Assembly (NCBI RefSeq): GCF_029852145.1
Contig: NC_079978.1
Location: 20,255,774 to 20,319,773, forward strand
Direction: 5' to 3'
Origin: Microplitis mediator
Taxonomy: Eukaryota > Arthropoda > Insecta > Hymenoptera > Braconidae
Length of the DNA: 64,000 nt
Shown: in pieces, positions 22,001 to 31,821 of the stretch
Layout of the letters: each line of letters starts with the position of its first letter
How positions within the stretch are numbered: the first letter of the stretch is position 1
Translations under genes and position numbers: made by a program
The notes under the pieces: generated by a model
Databases searched by the model: none
What the model was told of the DNA's origin: nothing
The model's input: the letters and a program-made list of their open reading frames with translations, nothing else

Positions 22001-23861
22001 ACACTTAGGGATCTTGCGCAGGATGCTTTCATAAAAATAGTACAAGACTACTGCAGGGTTTTCTTGTGTATGTCATTTTGGACAAATCCATGTAGTATTT
22101 GTATTGACCAGCAACTTGTAATGGAAATTGTTACATGGGTATACACTAGGGTGTTTCAAAAAAAAAAACAATTTTTTTTTATGGTATCCAAAAATTAGAA
22201 GTATAACTAAAAATAAAAATTTTGGTACCATTCCGAGCTCTTAATAATGATATTAAGGTTTGCCTCAATCCATTTTTCTATTTTCCATTTAAATAATACG
22301 GGAAAAATTTTTTTTTTTTAGAATTTTCCAGCTCATAAACCAATCAACGGATTTTTATGCGCAACTAATGTTTTTGTAGGAAATTGAACGCTCTACAAAA
22401 AAAGTCTCTTATCATTTTTTGATAAATTCCACTGTTCAAAAGTTATTTAAGCTTCAAGTCAAATTCATAGTAAATTTTGAGATTTTTTTATTTTTCCGGC
22501 GAAACTATCAGTCTTATCAAAAAATAATATAGGTACTTTTTTGTAGATAATTTTATTCCTTACAAATTATTACGAATAAAGTTTTTCGAAATTCTGCCTT
22601 GTTTTCAAGTTATTTCCATTTCAATGTCAAGCTCTTAAAAAAATAGATTTCTGATTAATTTTAAGAGCTTGACATTGAAATGAAAATTAATTGAAAACGA
22701 TGCGGAATTTCGAAAAATTTTATTTGTAATAATTTGTAAGGAATAAAATTATCTACAAAAAAGTTTCTATGACATTTTGTAATAAGAATGATAGTTTCGC
22801 CGGAAAAGTGAAAAGATCTCAAAATTTACTATAAATTTGACGTGAGGCTAAATAACTTTTGAACAGTCGAATTTATCAAAAAATGATAAGATCCTTTTTT
22901 TGTAGAGCGTTCAATTTCCTACACAAAGTTTTACTGCGCATAAAAATCCTTTGAGTGGTCTGTAAGCTAAAAAATTATAAAAAAAAAAAAATTTCTCCTA
23001 TGTTATTTAAATGGAAAATAGAAAAATGGATTGAGGCAAACCTTAATATAATTATTAAGAGCTCGGATTGGCACCAAAACTTTTATTTTCAGGTATACTT
23101 TCAATTTTTGAATACCAAAAAAAAATTTGTTTTTTCTGAAACACCCTAGTATACACTGTAAAAAAAACGGTGTAAGTCCACCCTATTCTGGTGTTAAAAC
23201 GTCCATTTAACCACCGGGTTTTTTTGCAGTGTATAATTATATATAAAACCTATATTAGACCATAAGTAAGAGTAATAATTAAATAAACTAATAGGTTCAA
23301 GAATGGGGTACGACTACAAGTTTAACCCGAAGCGACTCGACAGGGTCTCAACAGTCTGTACAATCGTATGCATCTCCAACGATACCCCCGTACGGCAGTA
23401 GTATGAAGGGTGGAAGTATAGCGGAAATTCTTATTGGTCTCGCTTATAACGGCACTACCGGACGTCTTTCGGTAGAAATAATAAAAGGGTCACATTTTCG
23501 GGGTGGCGGTGGCAGTGATACAAAGCCACCAGATACATATGTCAAGCTTACGTTGGTCGACACCAATAGTCACGAAATGGGCCGATCTAAAACTGGACTG
23601 AGACGAGCACAACCAAATCCACTTTACAAAGAAACTTTTATATTTCAGGTTGCACTGTTTCAGCTGGGCGATGTTACGCTTTTTGTATCAGTGTATAATC
23701 GCCGACGTTCCGCGATGGGTAAAAAAGGACGTGAAATGATTGGTTGGCTTTGCCTTGGGCTGAATAGTTCTGGACCTGAAGAGTTACAACATTGGAACGA
23801 TATGCGAACTGCAAGGCAACCAACTCAAGTCCAACGTTGGCATTCACTTTTACGTCCATAA
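19042..23861 (+). CDS. Syt14: Synaptotagmin-14/16-like protein (TM segment, two C2 domains)
   Basis: Seven exons join in frame: 19042-19075, 19565-19759, 19824-19961, 20760-20815, 20888-21067, 21150-21470 and 23295-23861, giving 496 aa. A short N-terminus is followed by one membrane segment (about residues 15-37, FLGAVAGFVTLLLVLFLYLA) and RKW. An acidic serine-rich linker holds SDPETSSDSEEDALRRLQ. C2A spans about 183-305 (GSLEVAFLYDAPMREMTVQV; TRVRQGTSPQYMESFLLPRV). C2B spans about 347-490 (GRLSVEIIKGSHF; SKTGLRRAQPNPLYKETFIF) and ends HWNDMRTARQPTQVQRWHSL. Syt14/16 C2 domains are known not to bind calcium, and the loops here lack a full set of aspartates. The role is in membrane trafficking, probably neuronal. 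Exon 3 can also read through its donor to a stop at 20029, giving a possible short isoform without C2 domains. The donor after exon 5 is GTTAGT. An AATAAA lies at 24064. Confidence 0.9.
20117..20245. mobile_element. One-sided fragment of the CCTAGCGGATCCGAATTACGG family
   Basis: Starts CCTAGCGGATCCGAATTACG and continues in ACGGTAAATTACCGTA-like units in Syt14 intron 3. Its full-length relatives are at 29872-30330. No matching right terminus is seen. Confidence 0.7.
20328..20717. mobile_element. MITE with CCGACTAGAAATT ends in Syt14 intron 3
   Basis: CCGACTAGAAATT at 20328 is mirrored by AATTTCTAGTCGG at 20705-20717. Between them lie related blocks built on GGGACCTAAGTGGGAAA (20500-20600). 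It ends about 40 bp before exon 4. Confidence 0.75.
21660..21800. repeat. Inverted repeat in Syt14 intron 6
   Basis: GCTGAAGAAGTGTCATATTAC (first 20 bases) pairs with GTAATCTGACACTTCTTCAGC, and CTCATTTCTGTC with GACAGAAATGAG. The whole is a MITE-like hairpin of about 140 bp. Confidence 0.65.
22147..23148. mobile_element. 1.0-kb palindromic hAT-like MITE with 8-bp target duplication
   Basis: Terminal repeats are TAGGGTGTTTCAAAAA and TTCTGAAACACCCTA. The direct repeat GTATACAC immediately flanks both ends (22139-22146 and 23149-23156). An 8-bp duplication and TAG-type ends fit the hAT superfamily. Most of the left half is the reverse complement of the right half, so the element can fold into one long hairpin centred near 22650. 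No coding capacity. A truncated copy is at 13966-14656. Confidence 0.9.
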
Positions 23862-24063
23862 ATTGGCTTAATATTTTAACAATTTATGGACAAGTTTATT
23901 TAACTGGAAATAATTTCCAGATGTGACGATTGATTATTCGTTTGAATAATAGGATAGTCGTCAGTTACCATGAGATAAATGGATCAAGTTCTGAAACAGT
24001 GAGTTTTAGAATTGAAGATAACGTTTGTGAGAAAATATCTTCGTGAAAAATTTTTTACTGCCC

Positions 24064-24069
24064 AATAAA
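24064..24069 (+). terminator. Likely polyadenylation signal of Syt14
   Basis: AATAAA about 200 nt after the stop codon at 23861. Confidence 0.5.
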
Positions 24070-25204
24070 ATAATGAAGTTTATAAGTTATAATTGTCGTC
24101 AATCTTTCAATGAAGAATATATCGTGACGCTTTGTGTCATCGGCTGTGGGCAGCATAATCTTTTTATCAATTCGTCATAAAATGACGTTATTGTTTTGTT
24201 TTTTAAATCGGCAAAGGCAACAAATAAATAATATTTTAATTATATTAATAATATTATTAATTGTAAAAAAAAGTTCACTCGCCAAATTGAATTTAATTCA
24301 TAAGAGCACAAATAATATCTTTTTTCTCATTTTCTATCCATTTGTGCCTGATGCCAATAACAATTTTAACTTTTTAAATTTTACTTTTTGTGCCTTTAAT
24401 CCTCTATCAAAGCTTGTTCATTGTGAATTTAATTCAGCACAATATCAGAACATTAAACATCATGAAAAATATTTTTAAAAGTAATAGAATATTACACTCC
24501 AAGGGAGGAAAGTGGGACATTCCAACCCACGTGTATAATAGCCTACCAGAGCCGAAGGCGAGTGCGGCAAACACGCGGATTGGGACATCCTGCATTCCTC
24601 CGTGGTGTGCATAAAATTTTTCACCAAATCTTTATCCGAAAGTTTAAAAAGGTTAGAATCCGTGCGCGACTCGATCATTTAAAAAGTGATCAGTAGATGG
24701 CGCTTCTATATGCGAAAAAATATTAAAAGAAAAATAAACGAAAATAATTATAATAATGATAGAAAAAAATGGCAGCTAAAATTTTTAAGAAATTACCAGT
24801 TTTGAATTTTTTATTAATTATAATTAAACCAAAAAAATTTGGAGTGATATTTAAAAAAGTTCTTCTATTTAAGAATTCAAGTGTAAAAAAAATGAAGTGA
24901 ATCAATTGGTTCTCAGATAGCTTTCAAGTCGAAATGACTGCTGTACGACTTTTTGAAGGCGGCCTCAAGAAGTCTTATAATGACTTCTTAAAGGTGTCAT
25001 TTTTAAGAACTCTTAATTAAGAGTTCTTGAAGACTCCATAAATAAGACGTCAGTTTTGTGACGTCTAAATGTATTCTTTTTTTCAACTTCTTTATGAAGT
25101 GAAAATTAGGAGCTCCTTAAGACGTCGTGGTAAATTCATACTGAAGTCTTATTAGCGAAGTCAGAAATAATAACTTCATTGCTTCGCAATTGGGTTGTCA
25201 AATT
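24070..25204. other. Intergenic, convergent side of Syt14; no gene supported
   Basis: AT-rich. A GC-richer patch at 24495-24610 (CCACGTG, GCGAGTGCGGCAAACACGCG) has partial inverted symmetry around TTCCTCC and GGAGGAA and may be a small MITE. Bases 24945-25180 contain inverted AAGAAGTCTTA and AAGACTTC motifs. Confidence 0.4.
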
Positions 25205-25810
25205 TCATTCCCTGTTTAGAAAATCTCATAGAATCCAATAGATTCTCATAAATTCCCATAGAAATTTTGTAAGAATGAATGAGTTCTATAAGAAGTGCTA
25301 TAGTTAAGTATAAGACCTTACATACAGCTATAAGAATCTATCAGATTTTCTAAGCAGGGTTGCTTCGCAATATAGTTGTGCAATTTCATTGCTTCGCAAT
25401 TTAGTTGTGCAATTTCATTGCTTCGCAATTTAGTTGTGCAATTTCATTGCTTCGCAATTTAGTTGTGCAATTTCATTGCTTCACAATTCAGTTGTGCAAT
25501 AACTTCATTGCTTCGTAATTTAGTTGTGCAATAACTTCATTGCTTCGCAATTTAGTTGTGAAATAACTTCATTGCTTCGTAATTTAGTTGTGCAATAACT
25601 TCATTGCTTCGCAATTAAGGTGTGCAATTTCATAGCTTCGCAATGGGGTTGTGAAATTTCATTCTCTGTTTAGAAAATCTCATGGAATCCAATAGATTCT
25701 CATAAATTCCCATAGAGATTTTGTAAAAATGAATGAGGTCTTTAAGAAGTGCTATAGTTTAAGGCCTTATACATACAGCTATAAGAATCTATCAGTTTTT
25801 TTGAGCAGGG
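25205..25810. repeat. 29-33-bp tandem array between two copies of a MITE half
   Basis: From about 25365 to 25640 a unit TTCATTGCTTCGCAATTTAG plus TTGTGCAA repeats about nine times. Longer units carry an extra TAAC. On both sides (25205-25365 and 25663-25810) lie direct copies of sequence with AAAATCTCATAGAATCCAAT, also known from 8268-8360 and 12528-12610. The array may have grown inside that element. Confidence 0.85.
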
Positions 25811-25924
25811 TTGTTTCGCAATTGAGTTGTGCAATTTCATTGCTTCGCAATTGGGTTGTGCAATTTTTTGCCTTGAAGAAAGAATAGAGCATTCGCTAAT
25901 TTTTATCATTTGTTTTCTCATAAT

Positions 25925-26081
25925 GAGAGAAATGTCTAGTAAATATGCCTATGGAAGCATAGTAATAATTATACTACTCTATAGTTTGTACAAGCAGTCA
26001 AATAAGAGCGGCGTGACACAAACTATAGAGTAATGTAATTATTACTATGCTGCATAGGCATATTTTCTTGACATTTCTCTC
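25925..26081. repeat. Hairpin with about 64-bp arms
   Basis: GAGAGAAATGTCTAGTAAAT pairs with ATTTTCTTGACATTTCTCTC, continuing through TATGCCTATG and CATAGGCATA to CTATAGTTTGT and ACAAACTATAG. The loop is about 35 nt. It may be a MITE or source of a hairpin RNA. The open frame crossing the left arm is not supported as a gene. Confidence 0.7.
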
Positions 26082-27285
26082 CGTGCAGAGCTGGAACTTA
26101 AACTTTCGGTACAAATATGGTGAAAAAATATATATAATTGTTTAAATATTTATTTAATAATATTAATTTATCTGAATTTACTTTCCAAGAGGAAATTAAA
26201 TAAAAATAAGAAAACATATTTTGTAACGTGCTGAAGACAACACGTTACGATTTAGAATAACACTCAACGACGCACAATTCACATCTTGCACCTCATAAAT
26301 GCAGATTGTGATACTATTTGGCTACAGTAATAGAGAACATTTAATCTTGATAAATTAATAATTAATGATATATAGGCAAAGCAGAATAATAATAATTATA
26401 TAAATAATAATAATAATACTTAATGTATTGGAAAACGGTATGATATCACGGCAATGAATTGCCAGAAACAAAAAAACATGAAACCAATGCTGTGAAAATT
26501 TAAGTAATTATAGAATCATAAATATAAAACATAAAATATTTATTATTTATCAAAATATAGCATTAACTATCATATTGTTACTTCATTCCCTTCGATATTT
26601 GGTAAATAATTATAATAAAAAAGTTCGAATCATTGCCTGAATAAAAATCGGAATAATCTATTTAATAAAAAAAATGTCCTTGCAAACTAGACATATTAGC
26701 CAAGAAAAACATAAAAATAAAAACTAGATTGTCTACATTTTTACTAAAAATTGATGTGATCAAATAATGTAATTTGTTTACATGTAATATTGCTAAGAAA
26801 AATTTTGAATATTAGGATCGTAATTAGATCCGCGTACTTTGATTATGAATGTAAAACTGATGATCACTTTGTAATTAATGCAATCGCAAAATTTTTTAAA
26901 ACCGCAGTTTTGAATATTAATAATTTAACTATCGTCTGATAGAAATTTTTTTGTCAACCTGTCGTTGCTTATTAAGTGCGATAAAGGTAAAAAAATAAAT
27001 ATAAAAAAATTTGATAAATTAATCTTGTCGATTGTTGGATTTTTAAGAATGTTAATGGAACAACTGTTGGATTTTTGTCCACGTTTTCTCAAAAGCACCC
27101 TTTTTTCAATGTCATTTCATTGAAACTTGTCTACTGCACAAAACAAAAAAAGAAACTTACCGTAATCAATGTTATTATTAAATAATTAATATATTACATT
27201 TGTCGCATTTTATAAACAAAAAAAAAATATAATAATAAAAGTGTATTTCGATATTGTGAAATTAATAATTTTACGTAAGTTAATT
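26082..27285. other. AT-rich intergenic DNA, nothing recognised
   Basis: Very low GC, with short A and T runs. No coding, RNA or repeat structure is supported. Confidence 0.4.
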
Positions 27286-29115
27286 GTGTATGGAGAGAAA
27301 ATTATGGTAACCGTTTCTAGTACGTTTATGAAAGATCAAACCATAACGTTATGGTAATAATTACTTGAAATTATGAGGTTTACGCCTGCAATTTCTAGGA
27401 AAAGTTTCCATAACTTATAGTAACTATTACCATAAATTATGAAAATTGTTGCCGTATAGAATGGTAATTATCACCATAATGCATGGTAATAGTTACCGTA
27501 CTATATGGTAATAGTTACCATAGTATACGGTAACTATTACCATGTAGCATGGCAACTATTACCAAAAATTGTGCTAACTATTACCATATATTAAGGTAAT
27601 TATTACCGTAACAGCCAGTAACAGTTACCGTAATATATGGTAACTATACCCGACATTTATGGTAACTGTTACCATAAATTATGGAAATTGTTGCCATATA
27701 GTATAGTAATTATTACTATACATTAGGGCAACTATTACCATAATGCATGGTGATAGTTACCGTACTATATGGTAATAGTTATCATAGTATACGGTAACTA
27801 TTACCATATAGCATGGCTACTATTACCATAAATTGTGCTAACTATTACCATGTAGCATGGTAACTATTACCATATATTAAGGTAATTATTACCGTAACAG
27901 CCAGTAACAGTTACCGTAATATATGGTAACTATAACCGACATTTATGGTAACTATTACCATAAATTATGGAAATTGTTGCCATATTACTATATGGTATAG
28001 TAACTATTACTATACATTAGGGTAATTATTACCATTATGCATGGTAATAGTTACTATAAATTATACTAACTATTACCATAAATTGTGCTAACTATTACCA
28101 TATAGCACGGTAAATATTGCCATTTATTAGGGTAATTATTACCACAATACACAGTAATAGTTACCGTAATATATGGTAATTATTACCATAAGTTATGAAA
28201 ATTGGTGCCATATAGTATGGTAACTATTACTATACCTTAGGGTAACTAATAACACAATGCATGGTAATAGCTACAATAGTATATGGTAATAGTTATTATA
28301 AATTATGCTAACTATTACCATATAGCACGGTAAATATTACCATTTATTAGGGTAATTATTACCATAATACACAGTAATAGTTACCGTAATTTATGGTAAC
28401 TATTACCATGCATTATGATAATAATTGTCCTAATATATGGTAATAGTTACCATACTATATGACAATAACCCTAATATATGGCCACAGTTACCACGATATA
28501 TGGTAATTATTACCATATATGAGGGTAAATATTACCATATATTAGGGTAAAAGTTACTATATATTATGCTAGTGATATCATAATATCATGGTATTTACTA
28601 TCACAATAGTATAGTAACGATTACTATAATAGCACGATCTCTATTACTATATGTTATGGTAATGATTACTTCAATTCATGTTAAAAGTTACCTTAGATAT
28701 GGTGACCATTACCACGGTATTATGGAAATGGTTACCATTATATTATGGTAATTATTACCATAAATTTTTAGTAACCATTACCATGATATTATGAAAATTT
28801 TTACCATCAATTATGGGAATCATTACCATAATAAATAGTAAAGTTTACTATAACAATATGATAATGATTACCGTGGCAGAATGATAACGATTACCAGGGT
28901 AAATTTTACCGTGAAGCATAATGACATGTAATTATTACCATAATTTTATAGGAACTATTTCGACATCGTATATATGAATGAAGCCAATATAGATAGGAAT
29001 AGTTTTCATAATTAGTATGGGTGCCATTTTCCTATAATCGATATCGGTTACCACAAGATGTGGGAACCATTCCCATAATATATTGTAATTGTTACCATAA
29101 ATTTCTCTCCGTGTA
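27286..29115. repeat. Element of 1.8 kb made of short GGTAAC/GTTACC palindromes, bounded by inverted ends
   Basis: Left end GTGTATGGAGAGAAAATTAT and right end ATAAATTTCTCTCCGTGTATA are imperfect inverted repeats. The inside is an irregular array of about 20-25-bp units such as TATGGTAACTATTACCATA, each itself a palindrome, with some longer blocks repeated (for example the run from 27480 to 27640 again at 27740-27940). No open frame. It behaves like a MITE whose inside expanded as a satellite. Confidence 0.85.
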
Positions 29116-29871
29116 TAAGTTTATATTAAAAATAATATTTATCGAATATTGTTTGTCAATTCAAATTATAATTTATTAAATAAAATATATAGTCTAAGCT
29201 TTTCACGATCATTACTTAATTTAAAAAATTTTTATATTAGTAAAGATAAATAATTTATTTGAAATCTTGTTGTACTTAAAAAATAAATTATATTGGATGT
29301 GATACTTGTGATACTGAAAAAACTAAAATTGAGTATCAGTATATAAACATAATGATAAAAATAAAGAGAACCTATCAAAACATTGTATTTAATTACCATA
29401 ATCATAATATAATTACGACAATTAATTAACTTTTTATAATGTAGATTTTAAATTTCCAAATTCTTTCAACGTAAAATAAATTATATAAATAATTCACATT
29501 GAAATAAAAAAATAAATAATAGTTTCAGTATGAAAAATATATCAAAATATCAAATATATTTACGTATGCTACAGTTATTTAATTAACATATCTCATTAAT
29601 AAATTTATTATTAAATTTAAATCATTTTTTTCTTGAAATTCTTTCTTTAAAGGATTCAAATTATGGTAATTCCCGTAATTTACGGTATTCGGAAATATTA
29701 CAGTGAAATATGTCTTTGACAGTAAATTGCGGTATTTTACGATAAGATCTCAGTAATTTACCGTAAATGTGCGACAAGCGGTATTTTTCCGTAAAATTAC
29801 CGCACTTTATCGCAAGCGTGCAGGTTTACTCAAAATTACGGTATTTTACTGAAGGTAATAGCCTAAGCTAG
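29116..29871. other. AT-rich intergenic DNA, start of an ACGGTAA-rich zone
   Basis: 29116-29650 shows nothing. From 29660 on, short TTACGGTA and TACCGTAA words become common and lead into the palindromic elements at 29872-30330. Confidence 0.4.
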
Positions 29872-30154
29872 CCCTAGCGGATCCGAATTACGGTAAATAC
29901 AGTGATTTACCGTAATTTACGGTGCCTAGCAGAATTACCGTAAATTATGGTAATCTACGGCAAATTATGGTAAATTGCCGTAATTTACGGTAATTCTGCT
30001 AGGCGCCGTAAAATTACGGTAAATTACGGCAATTGCCGTAATTTACCGCAGATTAGCGCAATTTACGGTAAATTTCCGTAATTTACGGTAATTCTGCTAG
30101 GCACCGTAAATTACGGAAATCACTGTATTTACCGTAATTCGGATCCGCTAAGCT
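29872..30154. mobile_element. Palindromic MITE, CCCTAGCGGATCCGAATTACGG ends, copy 1
   Basis: CCCTAGCGGATCCGAATTAC is mirrored by GTAATTCGGATCCGCTA at 30134-30150. The inside is ACGGTAAATTACCG-like, with GCCTAGCAGAATTACCG and its complement inside. Confidence 0.85.
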
Positions 30155-30330
30155 CCCTAGCGGATCCGAATTACGGTAATTGCCGGAATTTACGGCATCC
30201 AGCAGAATTTCTGTAATTTACGTTACAAATGCGGTAAGATACCGTAATTTATCGTAAATTAAAGTAGTTCGGCTGGATACGGTAAATTGCGGTAATTATC
30301 GTAATTTACCGTAATTCGGATCTGCTAGGG
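30155..30330. mobile_element. Palindromic MITE, CCCTAGCGGATCCG ends, copy 2, directly adjoining copy 1
   Basis: A shorter 176-bp relative with ends CCCTAGCGGATCCGAATTAC and GTAATTCGGATCTGCTAGGG. The two copies lie head to tail with only AGCT between them. Confidence 0.85.
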
Positions 30331-30349
30331 AGTGGAGTATTGTACTGTT

Positions 30350-31095
30350 TGTGGCAACACTGCTGTAGCAATACCGTGTTTAGGTAAACATGCGGTAATT
30401 TACCGCAAAAATACGGTAAATTACGTTGATAACCGTAATTTGTGGTATTCGGAAGCATTGCGGTGAGATATAGTTTGTTTTACAATAAATTGCGGTATTT
30501 TACGGTAAAAGCGTCATAATTTACCGTAAAGTTGCGGCAAGGCAGCGGTATCGGCAGTGTTACAATTCTACTCACCACATCTGTACTCAAGGGAAGTAGC
30601 TGCAACTTAAAGCAGCGAAAATTTTACTCACAAAGAATCGATATTCTATCGATAGGCTTAAATACGTGAGTAGAGTTGTAGCTGAGTAAAGATATAACTG
30701 AGTAGAGTTAAACCTGAGTACAAGAAATGAGTAGATTTAAGGCTGAGTAAAATTGTGAGTGAGTAGAGTTGCAGCTACGTCCCTTAAGTAGTGATGTTGT
30801 GAGTAGAATTGTAACACTGCCGCGGTATTTTCCCGTAAATTGCGGGTCTACCACAAAATTACGGTTTTTTTTACCGTAAAGCGAAATATTGTATTGTTTT
30901 TACACTATAAATGCCGTAAATTGCCGTATTTTACTGTAATCTATCGCATATTGTTGCCGTAAATTACCATAAAATGCAGAAAATTTACCATAGCAATGAC
31001 CTATTTTACGGTAACATCCCGTATTTTTACTGTAAATAAGGTAATTAGCGTACTTTAGGTAAATGCCGTAATTTACCGCAATTCAAATTGGCCGG
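30350..31095. repeat. Further ACGGTAAATTACCG repeat block with a nested 265-bp MITE
   Basis: Bases 30390-30545 and 30825-31085 continue the TTACGGTA-type repeats. They are split by an element at 30555-30819 whose ends are CAGTGTTACAATTCTACTCA and TGAGTAGAATTGTAACACTG. Its inside has several GAGTAGAGTT repeats. Confidence 0.75.
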
Positions 31096-31800
31096 GGTTT
31101 AAGTAAATATTTAAATTTTTGAACACAAGAAAAATGGTTTCGAGATAAAATCGAAGGTTTAACAATTTATTATTTTTTTCTCAATGTTTAAATAAAGGTA
31201 TTGTTTGAATCAACATCAAAATATGCTAGATAAAAATAAAAAGCTTTACATATCTTATAAAGATTTTTACAAATTGACAAAGTACGATAATTACAAAAAT
31301 TATTTTTAAAACGTCTGTAATCATAATTCAATTATTTGCTATTTTGTTGACTCAGTGCGTAGTAGAGAAAATAATTTTCATATTTGAATTGCTTGAGTAA
31401 AACAGATGTCTTGCTACTTGATAATTTGTGTGACAACACTTACAAGGATTTAATATTGCGGTAATTTAACCTGCAAGTGTCGGCGGGTAATAAAATTTTT
31501 ATACATCAATGATATGAAAATTAATTTTGTCAATATTCCGATTCAACTACGAAATGTGTAATGAAAAATAAATATCGATAACTGATTCTATTATTAATAT
31601 TTGTTAGAAAATTTTCATATTTTTAAATTCATGCGAAGTCTTATTGCTTTTGTTTTTACATTCTTGTAATTTCTTCAAGTTAAGAATCAATTTGATGAAA
31701 ATTTAGTTCCTCTAGATCTAGTTAATAAATTAATGATCATGAAAAGTTTGAATTATTTATAAACAAATATGTATATATATAAGTATATATATACAGGATT
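31096..31800. other. 3' flank of ISY1, no gene seen
   Basis: AT-rich. No feature is supported beyond the ISY1 polyadenylation signal at its right end. Confidence 0.4.
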
Positions 31801-31806
31801 TTTATT
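31801..31806 (-). terminator. Likely polyadenylation signal of ISY1
   Basis: AATAAA on the minus strand, 15 nt past the ISY1 stop codon. Confidence 0.55.
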
Positions 31807-31821
31807 TAATAAAAACAATAA

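Noticed and set aside
24134..24478. 114-codon frame downstream of Syt14
   Set aside because: Very AT-rich, overlapping the Syt14 3' flank, no family resemblance and no splice or promoter context.
25365..25640. Regular 29-33-bp repeats suggesting a CRISPR array
   Set aside because: Units are contiguous, without unique spacers, in a eukaryotic genome with spliced genes. It is a tandem minisatellite.
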